A stretch of 64,000 nt of DNA from Paenibacillus glacialis (GTDB taxonomy: Bacteria; Bacillota; Bacilli; Paenibacillales; Paenibacillaceae). The notes under the pieces were generated by a model. The model was given only the letters and a program-made list of their open reading frames with translations, made no database searches and was not told the DNA's origin. The stretch is from the NCBI RefSeq assembly GCF_001637205.1, contig NZ_LVJH01000058.1, forward strand, positions 179,332 through 243,331, written 5' to 3'. Positions 1 to 8,219 of the stretch are shown here, piece by piece (within the stretch, counting starts at the first letter, position 1; each line of letters starts with the position of its first letter). Made by a program: the position numbers and the translations under genes.

Positions 1-545
1 AATTTCCTCCGTGGATTCCATCTGAAATGTGTGCTCCGGGAAAATCGCTGGATGAAGTGACTGTTGTGGTATCGTACCATAGGCTCCTTATGACCATAGA
101 ACGTGTCCTCACAGAAATGCTTCAAATCGACGCTCCCATATACAGCTTCAGTGGAATATTTCATCGTGCCAATTTCTTCGCCAAGCGCATTCATCAAATA
201 TCCTTTTAAGCATCTGAAAACCTAGAATGGTTTCTACACTGTATATATTATCTTGATTATCCATAATAAGATAATTTCATTCACTTCTTCAAGATACTCC
301 ATTCCCCCTAGTACCTTACCTGTCATAAAAACAGCTTTTTGAGCACTTCAATGGCTTTCCTAGTTGATGAATATTTCTTCATTCGCCTTCAATTCTAACC
401 CCTCGCTTTTGCAACAGTTCCAACTTCTTGTCGTACACCCTGCAATATCCTGCTACTTGCCGTTGATGGCGTTTGTTGGAGTAAAACGTCCCCTTCCTTT
501 TCTTCATGTTCCGCCCAGTCAACGAAAGCACGAACAGTTCGGACA
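1..545 (-). pseudogene. Decayed replication-initiator-like gene (remnant, runs off the window edge)
   Basis: On the minus strand three reading frames in turn give protein-like text. Near 380-520 there is a stretch containing GTFYSNKRHQRQ and then RVYDKKLELLQKRG. It is followed in other frames by MTGKVLGGMEYLEEVNE and, from about 210 to the window edge, by DNIYSVETILGFQ and KGYLMNALGEEIG. The YDKKLEL-type segment after a short basic stretch resembles plasmid or phage replication initiation factors of the Rep_trans type. No frame is open throughout: stops and frame changes occur near 370, 270 and 215. I infer one gene that has picked up several frameshifts, probably left from a plasmid or integrative element. 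The family call is tentative. Confidence 0.35.
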
Positions 546-605
546 TTTACAAGGTTAAATATCTATTATTGTTCGGAACTGGGTGGGAGTCATATATATA
601 TAAGA

Positions 606-650
606 AACCACAATACGAGTGTTAGTCGCATTGTGGTTAGACAATTTTTT
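606..650. terminator. Hairpin terminator downstream of the 208-aa membrane gene
   Basis: A 9-bp stem (AACCACAAT with ATTGTGGTT at 606-614 and 630-638), extended by CGA/TCG, is followed on the plus strand by a run of seven T. It lies 17 bp beyond the stop of the minus-strand gene ending at 655 and could act in both directions. Confidence 0.55.
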
Positions 651-654
651 TGTT

Positions 655-1281
655 CTACTCCAGTCTACTTGAAGTTCCTGCCCTAATATCGATTTCAAAT
701 TTTTCCTCAGGCAAGCCGAGATCTTCTGTCGTGTACATAATATAATGAGATGGATTTTTCGTCGTTTCAAGCATTACCCAGTGATTAACCTCACTAACCC
801 CAAGTACTACAATCTTGCGTGTCTGAATATCAACTGGAATGTACATTTCCTCCCCTGAGCCCACATTTTTTAGGTAGAGCCGCGCATGACTGTTTTTTTG
901 AAACAAATTGATTAAATCAATTCGATATTCATATTTTTCGTCATCTGTAATTTTGATTGAGTCACTTTCTACCTTTTCTTTCGCCCACCCGTTAGTGCTT
1001 ACACTTTGAATCAAGGCAGTAGAAAGTATCGTTGATAACACTAGCGCAACACAGATTCCAACATAATCTACTCCGCTCGTTGGAGTCCATCCTTTAATGA
1101 GTAATATAGTAAATAATACAGCGAACAATAGAATTGGAATACCTGCACCACCTAATGTGGTAGTTCCTTTAATATCCATTCCATGTTGGAAATATGCTGT
1201 TGAACCTAGAAGAAACCAAACAAATGATGAAACACTAAATAATATTATTGCTATTAATATAAGCCGTAACCACACTCGCAT
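655..1281 (-). CDS. Membrane protein of unknown family; candidate Rhs-toxin immunity protein
   Basis: The gene encodes 208 aa. The N-terminal ~110 residues hold about three hydrophobic segments (near residues 5-27, 45-65 and 74-95). A soluble, charged C-terminal domain of ~100 residues follows. An AGGGGG ribosome site precedes the ATG. The start lies 37 bp after the end of the broken Rhs toxin gene, on the same strand. In Rhs and polymorphic-toxin loci the gene directly after the toxin is normally its immunity gene, so that role is inferred from position. I recognise no family. Since the toxin tail looks like a lipase-type hydrolase, a membrane location would make sense for an immunity protein, but no sequence evidence links them. 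Confidence 0.6.
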   Translation of the reverse strand: MRVWLRLILIAIILFSVSSFVWFLLGSTAYFQHGMDIKGTTTLGGAGIPILLFAVLFTILLIKGWTPTSGVDYVGICVALVLSTILSTALIQSVSTNGWAKEKVESDSIKITDDEKYEYRIDLINLFQKNSHARLYLKNVGSGEEMYIPVDIQTRKIVVLGVSEVNHWVMLETTKNPSHYIMYTTEDLGLPEEKFEIDIRAGTSSRLE

Positions 1282-1318
1282 ACTAGACCCCCTATGGAAT
1301 GAACAAGCATTAGCACAA

Positions 1319-2885
1319 CTATCTCTTTAATATTGGCTCAATATATTTTTTCCAGATGTCTATGCTGCTGTGCATAACTGAATGAGCTTGAATTTTGGTG
1401 CCGATTTTCTCAGCATCTTTGGCACGCACATTATCTGCACCTTTAAATTTGCGTGTAAAAGTAGAAAATATTGACCACGCTCTTCCTCCAAAATCGCCTT
1501 GGACTGCATCCCTTTCATTATACATCTGAATATGTTGCCCAACCTCGGTATCTAGTTTATATCCTCTTACAGGAGTCGCAATAGTAATTAAAGCTTTTAC
1601 TTTCAAACCCCTCTTATCCAAAATGTTAGCTACTTCAATTGCTATATTTCCACCATGGCTATACCCAATTAATTCTTATGGGTTCATTCGTATTTTGCCT
1701 GTGCCAGTTAAATACTTTTCGCAATATTTCCCATGACGCATCGTAACGAGCATCGTTAGAATTTTTACCAGACCAATTCAACTTTTCACTTTTCTCATGA
1801 AATAGTCCTTCAACATATTTCACAAAGTCTGCGGTCCAAGTATCTCCATCTGAAAAAGTACCATGAATGAGCCAAACCTTATGTCCACTTGGATCCGTAT
1901 ATATTAACGGATTATTATGAACATACGCATACAAATTCAACGTCTGCGGATCATCAATCTGCCCTTCATACGTATCCTCACCCATAAACCGTGCCGTACC
2001 TGGATCATACCAACGAGCACGAAGGTATTGCAAACCCGTCGTGTCATCCCAATATTCTCCGGCGTAACGCAGTGTATTCGGAACGGTCTCTTCTTCGATC
2101 AACGGGCCTCCCCAAATATCGTAGGTGTAGCTATTCAGCGTCTTACCATTCGCATCCACCAAGCCGACCACATCGCCGTGTCCGTTCAATTGGTAGTATT
2201 GCAACTTGCCACTTTCCTTGTCCTGACGTGCCCACAGCTGACCATACAGATCATAAATATACATGTAGCTGATATCCGCCTTACCAGTTGAAGACACTTT
2301 AGCTTCCGCTATCAGTTTCGCTTCTTCATCATAGTAGTGTCGGGTGATCTGTTCTCCCTCGGTTCGTTCATACAACAAGCCATCTCCGTTGTAGGTGTAA
2401 GATACTGTTTTACCTTCCTCTACTACCTTTTTCAACCGATTCTGACTGTCGTACGTGTACTCAGCATGTTTTAACCCAAAAATCTTGCCACTACCTTTAT
2501 CCAATCGATTGCCGTTGGCATCATAGGAGTACGTTTCGTTCTGCGTACCCGCTTCGCTTTGAATCCGGTTCGACGGATCGTACGTATATTGATCCACTGC
2601 ACCGTTCTGGCTGCGCGTGATGATATTTTTATTGCGGTCATAATTACAGCCGAATTGATGCGTCGTGGAACCGCCTTGTTCGATACTCATTCCAGAGAGG
2701 TCATAACCGTCATATTGATAATCGGTACTCGGGCCACTACCGAACGATTCGCGCTCCAGCATACTGTTCGCACTGTATTCAAAAGCCATGCGGTCGACTG
2801 GAGATGATGCGGATTCAGCCATGGCAGCCACGCCTCCTGAACCCGCCGTAATATCCATGGAAGTGACGCGGTTCATCGTATCCAA
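1319..2885 (-). pseudogene. Rhs/YD-repeat toxin, 5'-truncated and frameshifted in an alpha/beta-hydrolase toxin tail
   Basis: The open part (2885 to 1659) carries YD repeats such as YTYDPSNRIQSE, YSYDANGNRLDKG and YTYDSQNRLKKV. The Rhs core end follows (LRYAGEYWDDTTGLQYLRAR, then FMGEDTYEGQ and NLYAYVHNNPLIYTDPSGH). After this conserved boundary the tail begins VWLIHGTFSDGDTW, as in lipase-like effectors. The frame ends at 1659. Near 1668-1676 a one-base shift restores LIGYSHGGNIAIEVAN, which contains the GxSxG nucleophile elbow, and the frame continues to 1319 as DKRGLKVKALITIATPVRGYK. The 5' side starts mid-repeat (LDTMNRVTSMD), so the gene also lacks the rest of a normally very large Rhs protein. 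It is a dead C-terminal remnant unless the shift is a sequencing error. Confidence 0.85.
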
Positions 2886-3002
2886 AGACCTAAAAAATGG
2901 TTACTTCAACAGTCATGGTATAAACCTTTGTTTTATCCACTCAATCTAACATTTATCAACTTTAAATTATTTCTAAATTTATGGACAATATGTACAAGGA
3001 AT

Positions 3003-3016
3003 TGAAAACGCTTTCA
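3003..3016 (+). promoter_or_regulatory. CcpA catabolite-responsive element (cre)
   Basis: TGAAAACGCTTTCA differs by one base from the ideal palindrome TGAAAGCGCTTTCA. It lies about 150 bp upstream of the GH85 start, which would suit carbon-catabolite control of a glycosidase. CcpA binding is inferred from the motif. Confidence 0.65.
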
Positions 3017-3022
3017 GATATA

Positions 3023-3144
3023 CCTAAGACCATGCTTTCGAAGTAGTTTTGTTCGACTGCGCTATCGCTTATCTCTCTCAAAACCTAAGACCATGCTTAC
3101 GAAGTAGTTTTGTTCGATCACGCTATCGCTTATCTCTCTCAAAA
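3023..3144 (+). repeat. Tandem 61-bp duplication in the leader of the GH85 gene
   Basis: Two adjacent 61-bp units (3023-3083 and 3084-3144) differ at four positions. Each unit can form a stem from AGTTTTG and CAAAAC(T) around a ~26-nt loop. The second unit ends about 6 nt before the AGGAGG ribosome site. See findings. Confidence 0.9.
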
Positions 3145-3162
3145 CTTTTAGGAGGTTTTCAC

Positions 3163-5841
3163 ATGACTATTCCGTTCAGATTTAAAATGTTAGTCGCAAC
3201 AGGTGTACTTGCAGCTTCCGTTGCAGGTTTGGCACCGAGCAGCCAAGCACAACAACCTTATTCCTCTTACTGGTATCCAAAGGATTTGCTTACTTGGAGC
3301 TCGAGCCAAGACAAAGATGCCCCATTTAACAGAGCTAGCATTCCTCTTGCAGATCGTTTTTCTGGACAAAAGGTAAATCCGAAAGCTTCCGTAGATCCCA
3401 AAGTAATGGCACTTTCCATCATGAATCCACATACAAGCAATACACCTTCGCAAGGTTCGAATGAGTTCAATACGTTCACATTCGGTTATTGGCAATATGT
3501 TGATAAGCTTGTTACATGGGGAGGATCAGCAGGAGAAGGGATCATTGTTCCGCCAAGTCCAGATGTCATTGATGCGGGTCATAAGAATGGTGTACCTGTA
3601 CTCGGAACTATTTTCTTCCCACCGACTGCATATGGAGGTCAATACGAATGGGTTAAAGAATTTATACAACAAAACCCAGATGGAACTTTCCCAGTAGCAG
3701 ACAAACTGCTAGAAGTCGCTAACTACTACGGTTTTGATGGCTGGTTTATTAATCAGGAAACAAAAGGCGGTACACCCGAAGATGCTCTTCAAATGCAAAC
3801 ATTGATTCAATATATGAAAGATAAAAAGGATGACATGCAGATCGTCTGGTACGATTCCATGACTAATAAAGGTAACATTGACTGGCAGAACGCATTAACA
3901 GATTCGAATCAGATGTTTCTGCAAAATAAAACTGAAAAAGTAGCCGACAACATGTTCCTCAATTTCTGGTGGAAAGACATGCAACCTTCCCGTGACAAAG
4001 CAATCACACTGGGAAGAAGTCCTTATGATCTGTATGCAGGTATCGACGTACAAGCCAACGGATATGACACCAAAGTAAGCTGGGATGGTCTGTTCCCAGG
4101 GGGTACAGGTAACAATGCCAAAGTATCTCTCGGTTTGTACGCGCCAGACTGGACTTTCAGCAGCTCCAAAACACATGATGAATATTACATGAAAGAAAAC
4201 AAGTTCTGGGTTGGACCGAATGGTACACCTAATAACACCGAAACAACGGATGCTTGGAAAGGTATCTCTAATTATGTTGTAGAACAATCAGCCATTAACC
4301 AATTACCCTTCTCTACCCATTTCAATACTGGTAATGGTCATTTCTTTTCAGTAGATGGACAATTGATGACAGAAGAACCTTGGAGCAATCGCAGTTTACA
4401 AGATATTTTGCCTACATGGAGATGGATGACAGAAAGCAAAGGAGTCGCATTACAACCAAGCATCGACTTTACTACCGCCTATTACGGTGGAAGTTCATTA
4501 AAAGTAGCTGGTAAATTAAATGCAGCCAATGCGACAAATGTACAACTATATAAAACGGATTTATTAGCAGACAAGAACACTGAACTTGCAGTCACATACC
4601 AAACACCGTATAAAGCGTCCGACATAAAAGTAGGTCTTACTTTTGCAGATGCACCAGATCAAATCGTGTATCTCGATGCTGGAAAGACAAAAGAAAATAA
4701 ATGGACGACCAAGAAACTTTCTCTTAAACAGTATGCAGGTAAACGCATCACTTCCCTATCTTTATCCTTTTCTAGTGACAAAGAAATAGCTGATTACATG
4801 ATTCATATTGGGGAACTATCGGTCTATAACACAAATAACGCTAAGAAGCTCCCAGCCGTATCCAATCTAGACATTAACGAGACGGACTTTAAAGAAGGCA
4901 TTTACACTGATGCTAGATTAGTCTGGGACAAACTAGATGCCGATGTGCAGCACTATGAAGTCTACCGTGTTCTTCCATCTGGACAAAAAGAATGGTTAGG
5001 TGCAACCTCTAACAACGCTTACTACGTGCAACAGATGAAACGCGACAGCAAAGAAGATCGTACGACGCTTGAAGTTGTTGCAGTAAACAAACAATACCAA
5101 CAAGGACAACGTACACAAGTACATTTCGATTGGCCTAAATACCCGAAACCTGTAGCAAAATTTACATCCGATACATTCGTCATCATGCCGGGTGGAAAAG
5201 TAACTTTCACTGATCTCTCTTCTGAAGTAGCTGAACAACGGTTATGGTCATTCCCTGGGGGTACACCCGCATCAAGCACGGACAAAAATCCAACTGTCTA
5301 TTATGAAAAAGAGGGCATCTATCCCGTGACACTTACGGCGACTAACAGTGTCGGTCAAGATGTGAACACACAAGACAGTTATATAAACGTAACAACCGAT
5401 GAGATCGCCTTAGCACGTAACATAGCGGTTGGTAAAACAACCACAGCAAGCAGCTTTGTGAGTAAGGGCGAAGCACCGGAATTTGCGGTTGATGGTAAAG
5501 TAACAGACAATAGTAAATGGTGCGCAGTAGGTTCAGGACCTCACTGGTTAACCGTTGACCTCGGTTCAGTTTCTAGACTGAAACAATTCGTCATCAAACA
5601 TGCAGAAACGGGCGGAGAAGGTGCCTCCGTGAACACGAGTGACTTCACAATCGAAGTCAGTGAAGATGGAACCACGTGGAGTGAAGTCGTGAAAGTTCAA
5701 GGAAATACAAAAGCAGAAACCACCCACTCCATTCCAGTAACTAGTGCTAGATATGCCAAACTAACTGTTCTAAAAGGAACACAGGGTGGCGATTCAGCGG
5801 CTCGCATTTATGAATTCGAAGTTCATGGTGTTCAGAAGTAA
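3163..5841 (+). CDS. Secreted endo-beta-N-acetylglucosaminidase, GH85, with PKD and F5/8C (CBM32-like) domains
   Basis: The predicted enzyme cleaves the chitobiose core of N-linked glycans outside the cell. The ATG at 3163 is chosen because an AGGAGG site sits 9 nt before it. The product is 892 aa with a Sec signal peptide (MTIPFRFKMLVATGVLAASV, ending near SSQAQ). The GH85 catalytic module fills roughly residues 35-430. The GFDGWFINQETKGG motif holds Asn197 and Glu199, the substrate-assisted pair of this family. A less defined linker and Ig-like part follows. A PKD domain lies at about 663-745 (VTFTDLSS, WSFPGGTP, YPVTLTATNSVG) and a discoidin-like F5/8C domain at about 751-890. The reading frame is open upstream to 3049, but that part is duplicated leader sequence. 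No sugar transporter lies next to it. Confidence 0.93.
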   Translation: MTIPFRFKMLVATGVLAASVAGLAPSSQAQQPYSSYWYPKDLLTWSSSQDKDAPFNRASIPLADRFSGQKVNPKASVDPKVMALSIMNPHTSNTPSQGSNEFNTFTFGYWQYVDKLVTWGGSAGEGIIVPPSPDVIDAGHKNGVPVLGTIFFPPTAYGGQYEWVKEFIQQNPDGTFPVADKLLEVANYYGFDGWFINQETKGGTPEDALQMQTLIQYMKDKKDDMQIVWYDSMTNKGNIDWQNALTDSNQMFLQNKTEKVADNMFLNFWWKDMQPSRDKAITLGRSPYDLYAGIDVQANGYDTKVSWDGLFPGGTGNNAKVSLGLYAPDWTFSSSKTHDEYYMKENKFWVGPNGTPNNTETTDAWKGISNYVVEQSAINQLPFSTHFNTGNGHFFSVDGQLMTEEPWSNRSLQDILPTWRWMTESKGVALQPSIDFTTAYYGGSSLKVAGKLNAANATNVQLYKTDLLADKNTELAVTYQTPYKASDIKVGLTFADAPDQIVYLDAGKTKENKWTTKKLSLKQYAGKRITSLSLSFSSDKEIADYMIHIGELSVYNTNNAKKLPAVSNLDINETDFKEGIYTDARLVWDKLDADVQHYEVYRVLPSGQKEWLGATSNNAYYVQQMKRDSKEDRTTLEVVAVNKQYQQGQRTQVHFDWPKYPKPVAKFTSDTFVIMPGGKVTFTDLSSEVAEQRLWSFPGGTPASSTDKNPTVYYEKEGIYPVTLTATNSVGQDVNTQDSYINVTTDEIALARNIAVGKTTTASSFVSKGEAPEFAVDGKVTDNSKWCAVGSGPHWLTVDLGSVSRLKQFVIKHAETGGEGASVNTSDFTIEVSEDGTTWSEVVKVQGNTKAETTHSIPVTSARYAKLTVLKGTQGGDSAARIYEFEVHGVQK

Positions 5842-5854
5842 CTTACAATGCTAC

Positions 5855-5897
5855 AACGACGACCACTCCCGATTACTATCGGCAAGTGGTCGTCGTT
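5855..5897. terminator. Bidirectional terminator between the GH85 gene and degV
   Basis: A perfect 13-bp stem (AACGACGACCACT with AGTGGTCGTCGTT) encloses a 17-nt loop. It sits between two convergent genes, 13 bp after the GH85 stop and directly before the stop of the minus-strand gene. Confidence 0.85.
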
Positions 5898-5899
5898 TA

Positions 5900-6850
5900 T
5901 TATCTATGCTTTATTTTATTGATGAATTCATTCTTCTTATCGGTCATTTCATGAATACTATTAATCAACAGCCCATCTCGCTTATGTCCCTTCTCAATAA
6001 AGAACATAGACACTGCTCCTAATCCTACGTGAGTACCTACTGCCACACCCATTTGCATGATGAATATATCACCTTTAAATGCTGTCTCTTGCCTGATCTT
6101 GTCCAACAAGTTATCAGCAATCTTTCTCTCCGAGGTGAATCCTATGATAATGAAATCTGTAACATCCCAATCATTTCGCAGGTTAAATTCTTTTACATAA
6201 TGGTTTAATACGCCTTTTAATCCTCTTTCCTTAGCTACGATAGCCCCTTTACCTTGTCTCATAGACATGATTGGTTTAATTTTTAGAATCCTACCTATTA
6301 GAGCGCTAGCATTGGTAAGCCTTCCACTCTTGATTAGATGATTTAGATCATCTACACAGAGAAAGTGTTTTACACTATTTTTATAGGTCTCATTAAATTG
6401 TATTAATTCTTCAAAAGTAAATCCGTTCTCTCTCAACATAGCAGATTTCAACGTTAACCATCCGCTACCGTGACTCATAGATTTCGAATCTACGACATGA
6501 ATTTTAATAGAAGAGTCCGGATGATCATCAAAAAAAGTTTCTTTTGCTATTTCAGCGGATTGAAAAGATCCACTTGTACCACTCGACATACAAATACATA
6601 GTATCTCTGTGCATCCATCTTCTATTGCTTCATTTATGATGTTCAAATATTCTGTTGGGTTTGGCATCGATGTCGTAGGGGCTTCTTCTAAATTTCCAAG
6701 GATCGCATAGAAATCATCAGGTTGTATATCTATCTTATCTCTACACTCTTGACCGTTTATCATTATCATTAATGGGGCGATTCCGATGTTATATTTCTCA
6801 ATCATTTCTTCTGTCAAATCACAAGTAGAGTCAGCCATAATCTTAATCAT
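5900..6850 (-). CDS. DegV family protein (fatty-acid binding)
   Basis: 316 aa. The N-terminus MIKIMADSTCDLTEEM and the later motifs ICMSSGTSGSFQSAE and VDSKSMSHGSGWL are the hallmarks of DegV proteins, which bind fatty acids. In Firmicutes several serve the fatty-acid kinase FakA. The length is slightly above the usual ~280-290 aa. A GGGGGA ribosome site precedes the ATG. The gene stands alone and is followed by the shared terminator. A hairpin with a T-run lies only ~20 bp upstream of its start (see findings). Which DegV paralog this is, and its lipid preference, cannot be told from sequence alone. Confidence 0.9.
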   Translation of the reverse strand: MIKIMADSTCDLTEEMIEKYNIGIAPLMIMINGQECRDKIDIQPDDFYAILGNLEEAPTTSMPNPTEYLNIINEAIEDGCTEILCICMSSGTSGSFQSAEIAKETFFDDHPDSSIKIHVVDSKSMSHGSGWLTLKSAMLRENGFTFEELIQFNETYKNSVKHFLCVDDLNHLIKSGRLTNASALIGRILKIKPIMSMRQGKGAIVAKERGLKGVLNHYVKEFNLRNDWDVTDFIIIGFTSERKIADNLLDKIRQETAFKGDIFIMQMGVAVGTHVGLGAVSMFFIEKGHKRDGLLINSIHEMTDKKNEFINKIKHR

Positions 6851-6864
6851 CTTTGTCCCCCAAA

Positions 6865-6901
6865 GAAAAAGAAGTAGGGCGTAATTTCGTTCCCTACTTC
6901 T
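6865..6901 (-). terminator. Intrinsic-terminator-like hairpin in the degV leader (possible attenuator)
   Basis: A 10-bp stem (AGAAGTAGGG with CCCTACTTCT, arms at 6870-6879 and 6892-6901) is followed on the minus strand by TTTTTCTTT, immediately before the degV ribosome site. The next minus-strand gene upstream (7101) already has its own terminator at 7031-7065. Confidence 0.6.
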
Positions 6902-7030
6902 CTTATATTTTTGTATATAAATTCTAGTATACTTAATTTTCTATAGACTAACTTAATACGTACCTAGCGTCAATGAAACTTGTCACTTATTGTCGATCTG
7001 TGAAATATCCTGTTCACCAACTATACACAA

Positions 7031-7065
7031 AAAGAACTGCTGACCATGAAGATCAGCAGTTCTTT
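7031..7065 (-). terminator. Terminator of the GNAT operon
   Basis: A 13-bp perfect stem (AAAGAACTGCTGA with TCAGCAGTTCTTT) is followed on the minus strand by TTTTTG, 36 bp after the stop at 7101. Confidence 0.85.
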
Positions 7066-7100
7066 AGTAGGAAAAGACACAATACGTACATATTTGTTAT

Positions 7101-7577
7101 TTAATTGAATGACATCCAGATCGTATCCCCAACAACCTCAAACTGCTGCTTGTACCAGAAATTGCGTGATGTCGTTATAGGATATACATACATTTTCTTA
7201 TTAGGGTATTTCTCTTTAAGCCAATCTATAAAGAACGCCGCATAACCCTTACCTTCAAATTCTTTCAATACATCCAATGCTTCTATAAATAGAATATCTG
7301 TTTTGTTTTTAATATCTATATAGAAATCTTTTTGTAGATATCTCTCATCATCACTAAAGTAATCTTGTTCCGCCTTATGAACTAACTGCTTCCCACTTTT
7401 ATATTCCCAAATCGCGGCATACCCGACCATATTATTGTCATCTTCAATGACATATAGTTCTTCAGGTAGTTCCGAAATATCCTTCTTACTCAATTCCCCG
7501 GAATGATAACCCGAGGTTAATTCAGCTAATACGGTTTGTAAGTCTTGATCAAATGATTTTGTAGTAATCGTAGGCAT
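7101..7577 (-). CDS. GNAT family N-acetyltransferase
   Basis: 158 aa. The order of conserved blocks fits GNAT enzymes: YVIEDDNNMVGYAAIWEYK (a strand-2/3-like block), ILFIEALDVLKEFEGKGYAAFFIDWL (the acetyl-CoA loop with an E/GKGYA version of the Q/RxxGxG/A motif), and a C-terminal FWYKQQFEVVGDTIWM. The substrate is unknown. AAAGGAGAT precedes the ATG. It lies 17 bp after the DUF1801 gene on the same strand, so the two are probably co-transcribed, and a strong terminator follows. Confidence 0.8.
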   Translation of the reverse strand: MPTITTKSFDQDLQTVLAELTSGYHSGELSKKDISELPEELYVIEDDNNMVGYAAIWEYKSGKQLVHKAEQDYFSDDERYLQKDFYIDIKNKTDILFIEALDVLKEFEGKGYAAFFIDWLKEKYPNKKMYVYPITTSRNFWYKQQFEVVGDTIWMSFN

Positions 7578-7594
7578 TTTCGATCTCCTTTGTG

Positions 7595-8038
7595 CTATCT
7601 TTCACATTTTTCAATCCATTGTTCTACTGTTATTTTTTTACAAAGTTCTCCAATTAATGCATAAGGGATTTGATCCATCTTCTTAAACCGAATACAACTT
7701 TTCCCCATATCTAGCTTGGTCTTCATATGTTTAGGATACTCTTGTACAAACCAATTTAACAGTTCTTGATCTGCGTATACGCCCATGTGATACACAGCCA
7801 CAAAGTTTTTTTGAGATGCAATACCCATAAATGGTAATGGTTCTTTGGGATTGCAATGGTATCCCGCTGGATAAAGTGTATGTGGCACTACATAACCAAT
7901 CATTCCATAACCCATAGTCTCTTCAAATCCTTCTGGAAGGCTCTCAAGTATGACCTTTCTTAATTGTGCGATCACTGCCTTTCGTTCCTCGGGTATTTCA
8001 TTTATATATTCATCTGGTGAACTAGCTTCATATCTCAC
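7595..8038 (-). CDS. DUF1801 (YdhG-like) protein
   Basis: 147 aa from GTG at 8038. AAGGAG sits 8 nt before it. A GTG three codons earlier overlaps that ribosome site and is rejected. The segment DEYINEIPEERKAVIAQLRKVI, then ETMGYGMIGYVVP, and CIRFKKMDQIPY match the DUF1801/YdhG fold, which includes frataxin-like iron-binding proteins such as B. subtilis Fra. I would not transfer that iron-chaperone role without a phylogeny. It is followed 17 bp later by the GNAT gene. Confidence 0.8.
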   Translation of the reverse strand: MRYEASSPDEYINEIPEERKAVIAQLRKVILESLPEGFEETMGYGMIGYVVPHTLYPAGYHCNPKEPLPFMGIASQKNFVAVYHMGVYADQELLNWFVQEYPKHMKTKLDMGKSCIRFKKMDQIPYALIGELCKKITVEQWIEKCER

Positions 8039-8219
8039 AATAATCACTCCTTATGCTCTACTCTTCCGAACTTCAAGCAAGATTACTCATTTAATATTTG
8101 ATTCTTGTCCATATTACGCTATAACAACATCACCTTTCAATAAAGAGCTTATACTCTACATGAATGTGGTATCCCATCCACTATTCTGATAAATAGATTA
8201 ATTCATCCCCTATTATTTC

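Noticed and set aside
1917..2291. 124-codon plus-strand frame over the Rhs gene
   Set aside because: It is antisense to clear YD-repeat coding sequence, with no ribosome site; it reflects the repeats' codon composition.
3049..3162. Upstream extension of the GH85 frame
   Set aside because: It translates the duplicated leader; the signal peptide and AGGAGG site place the start at 3163.
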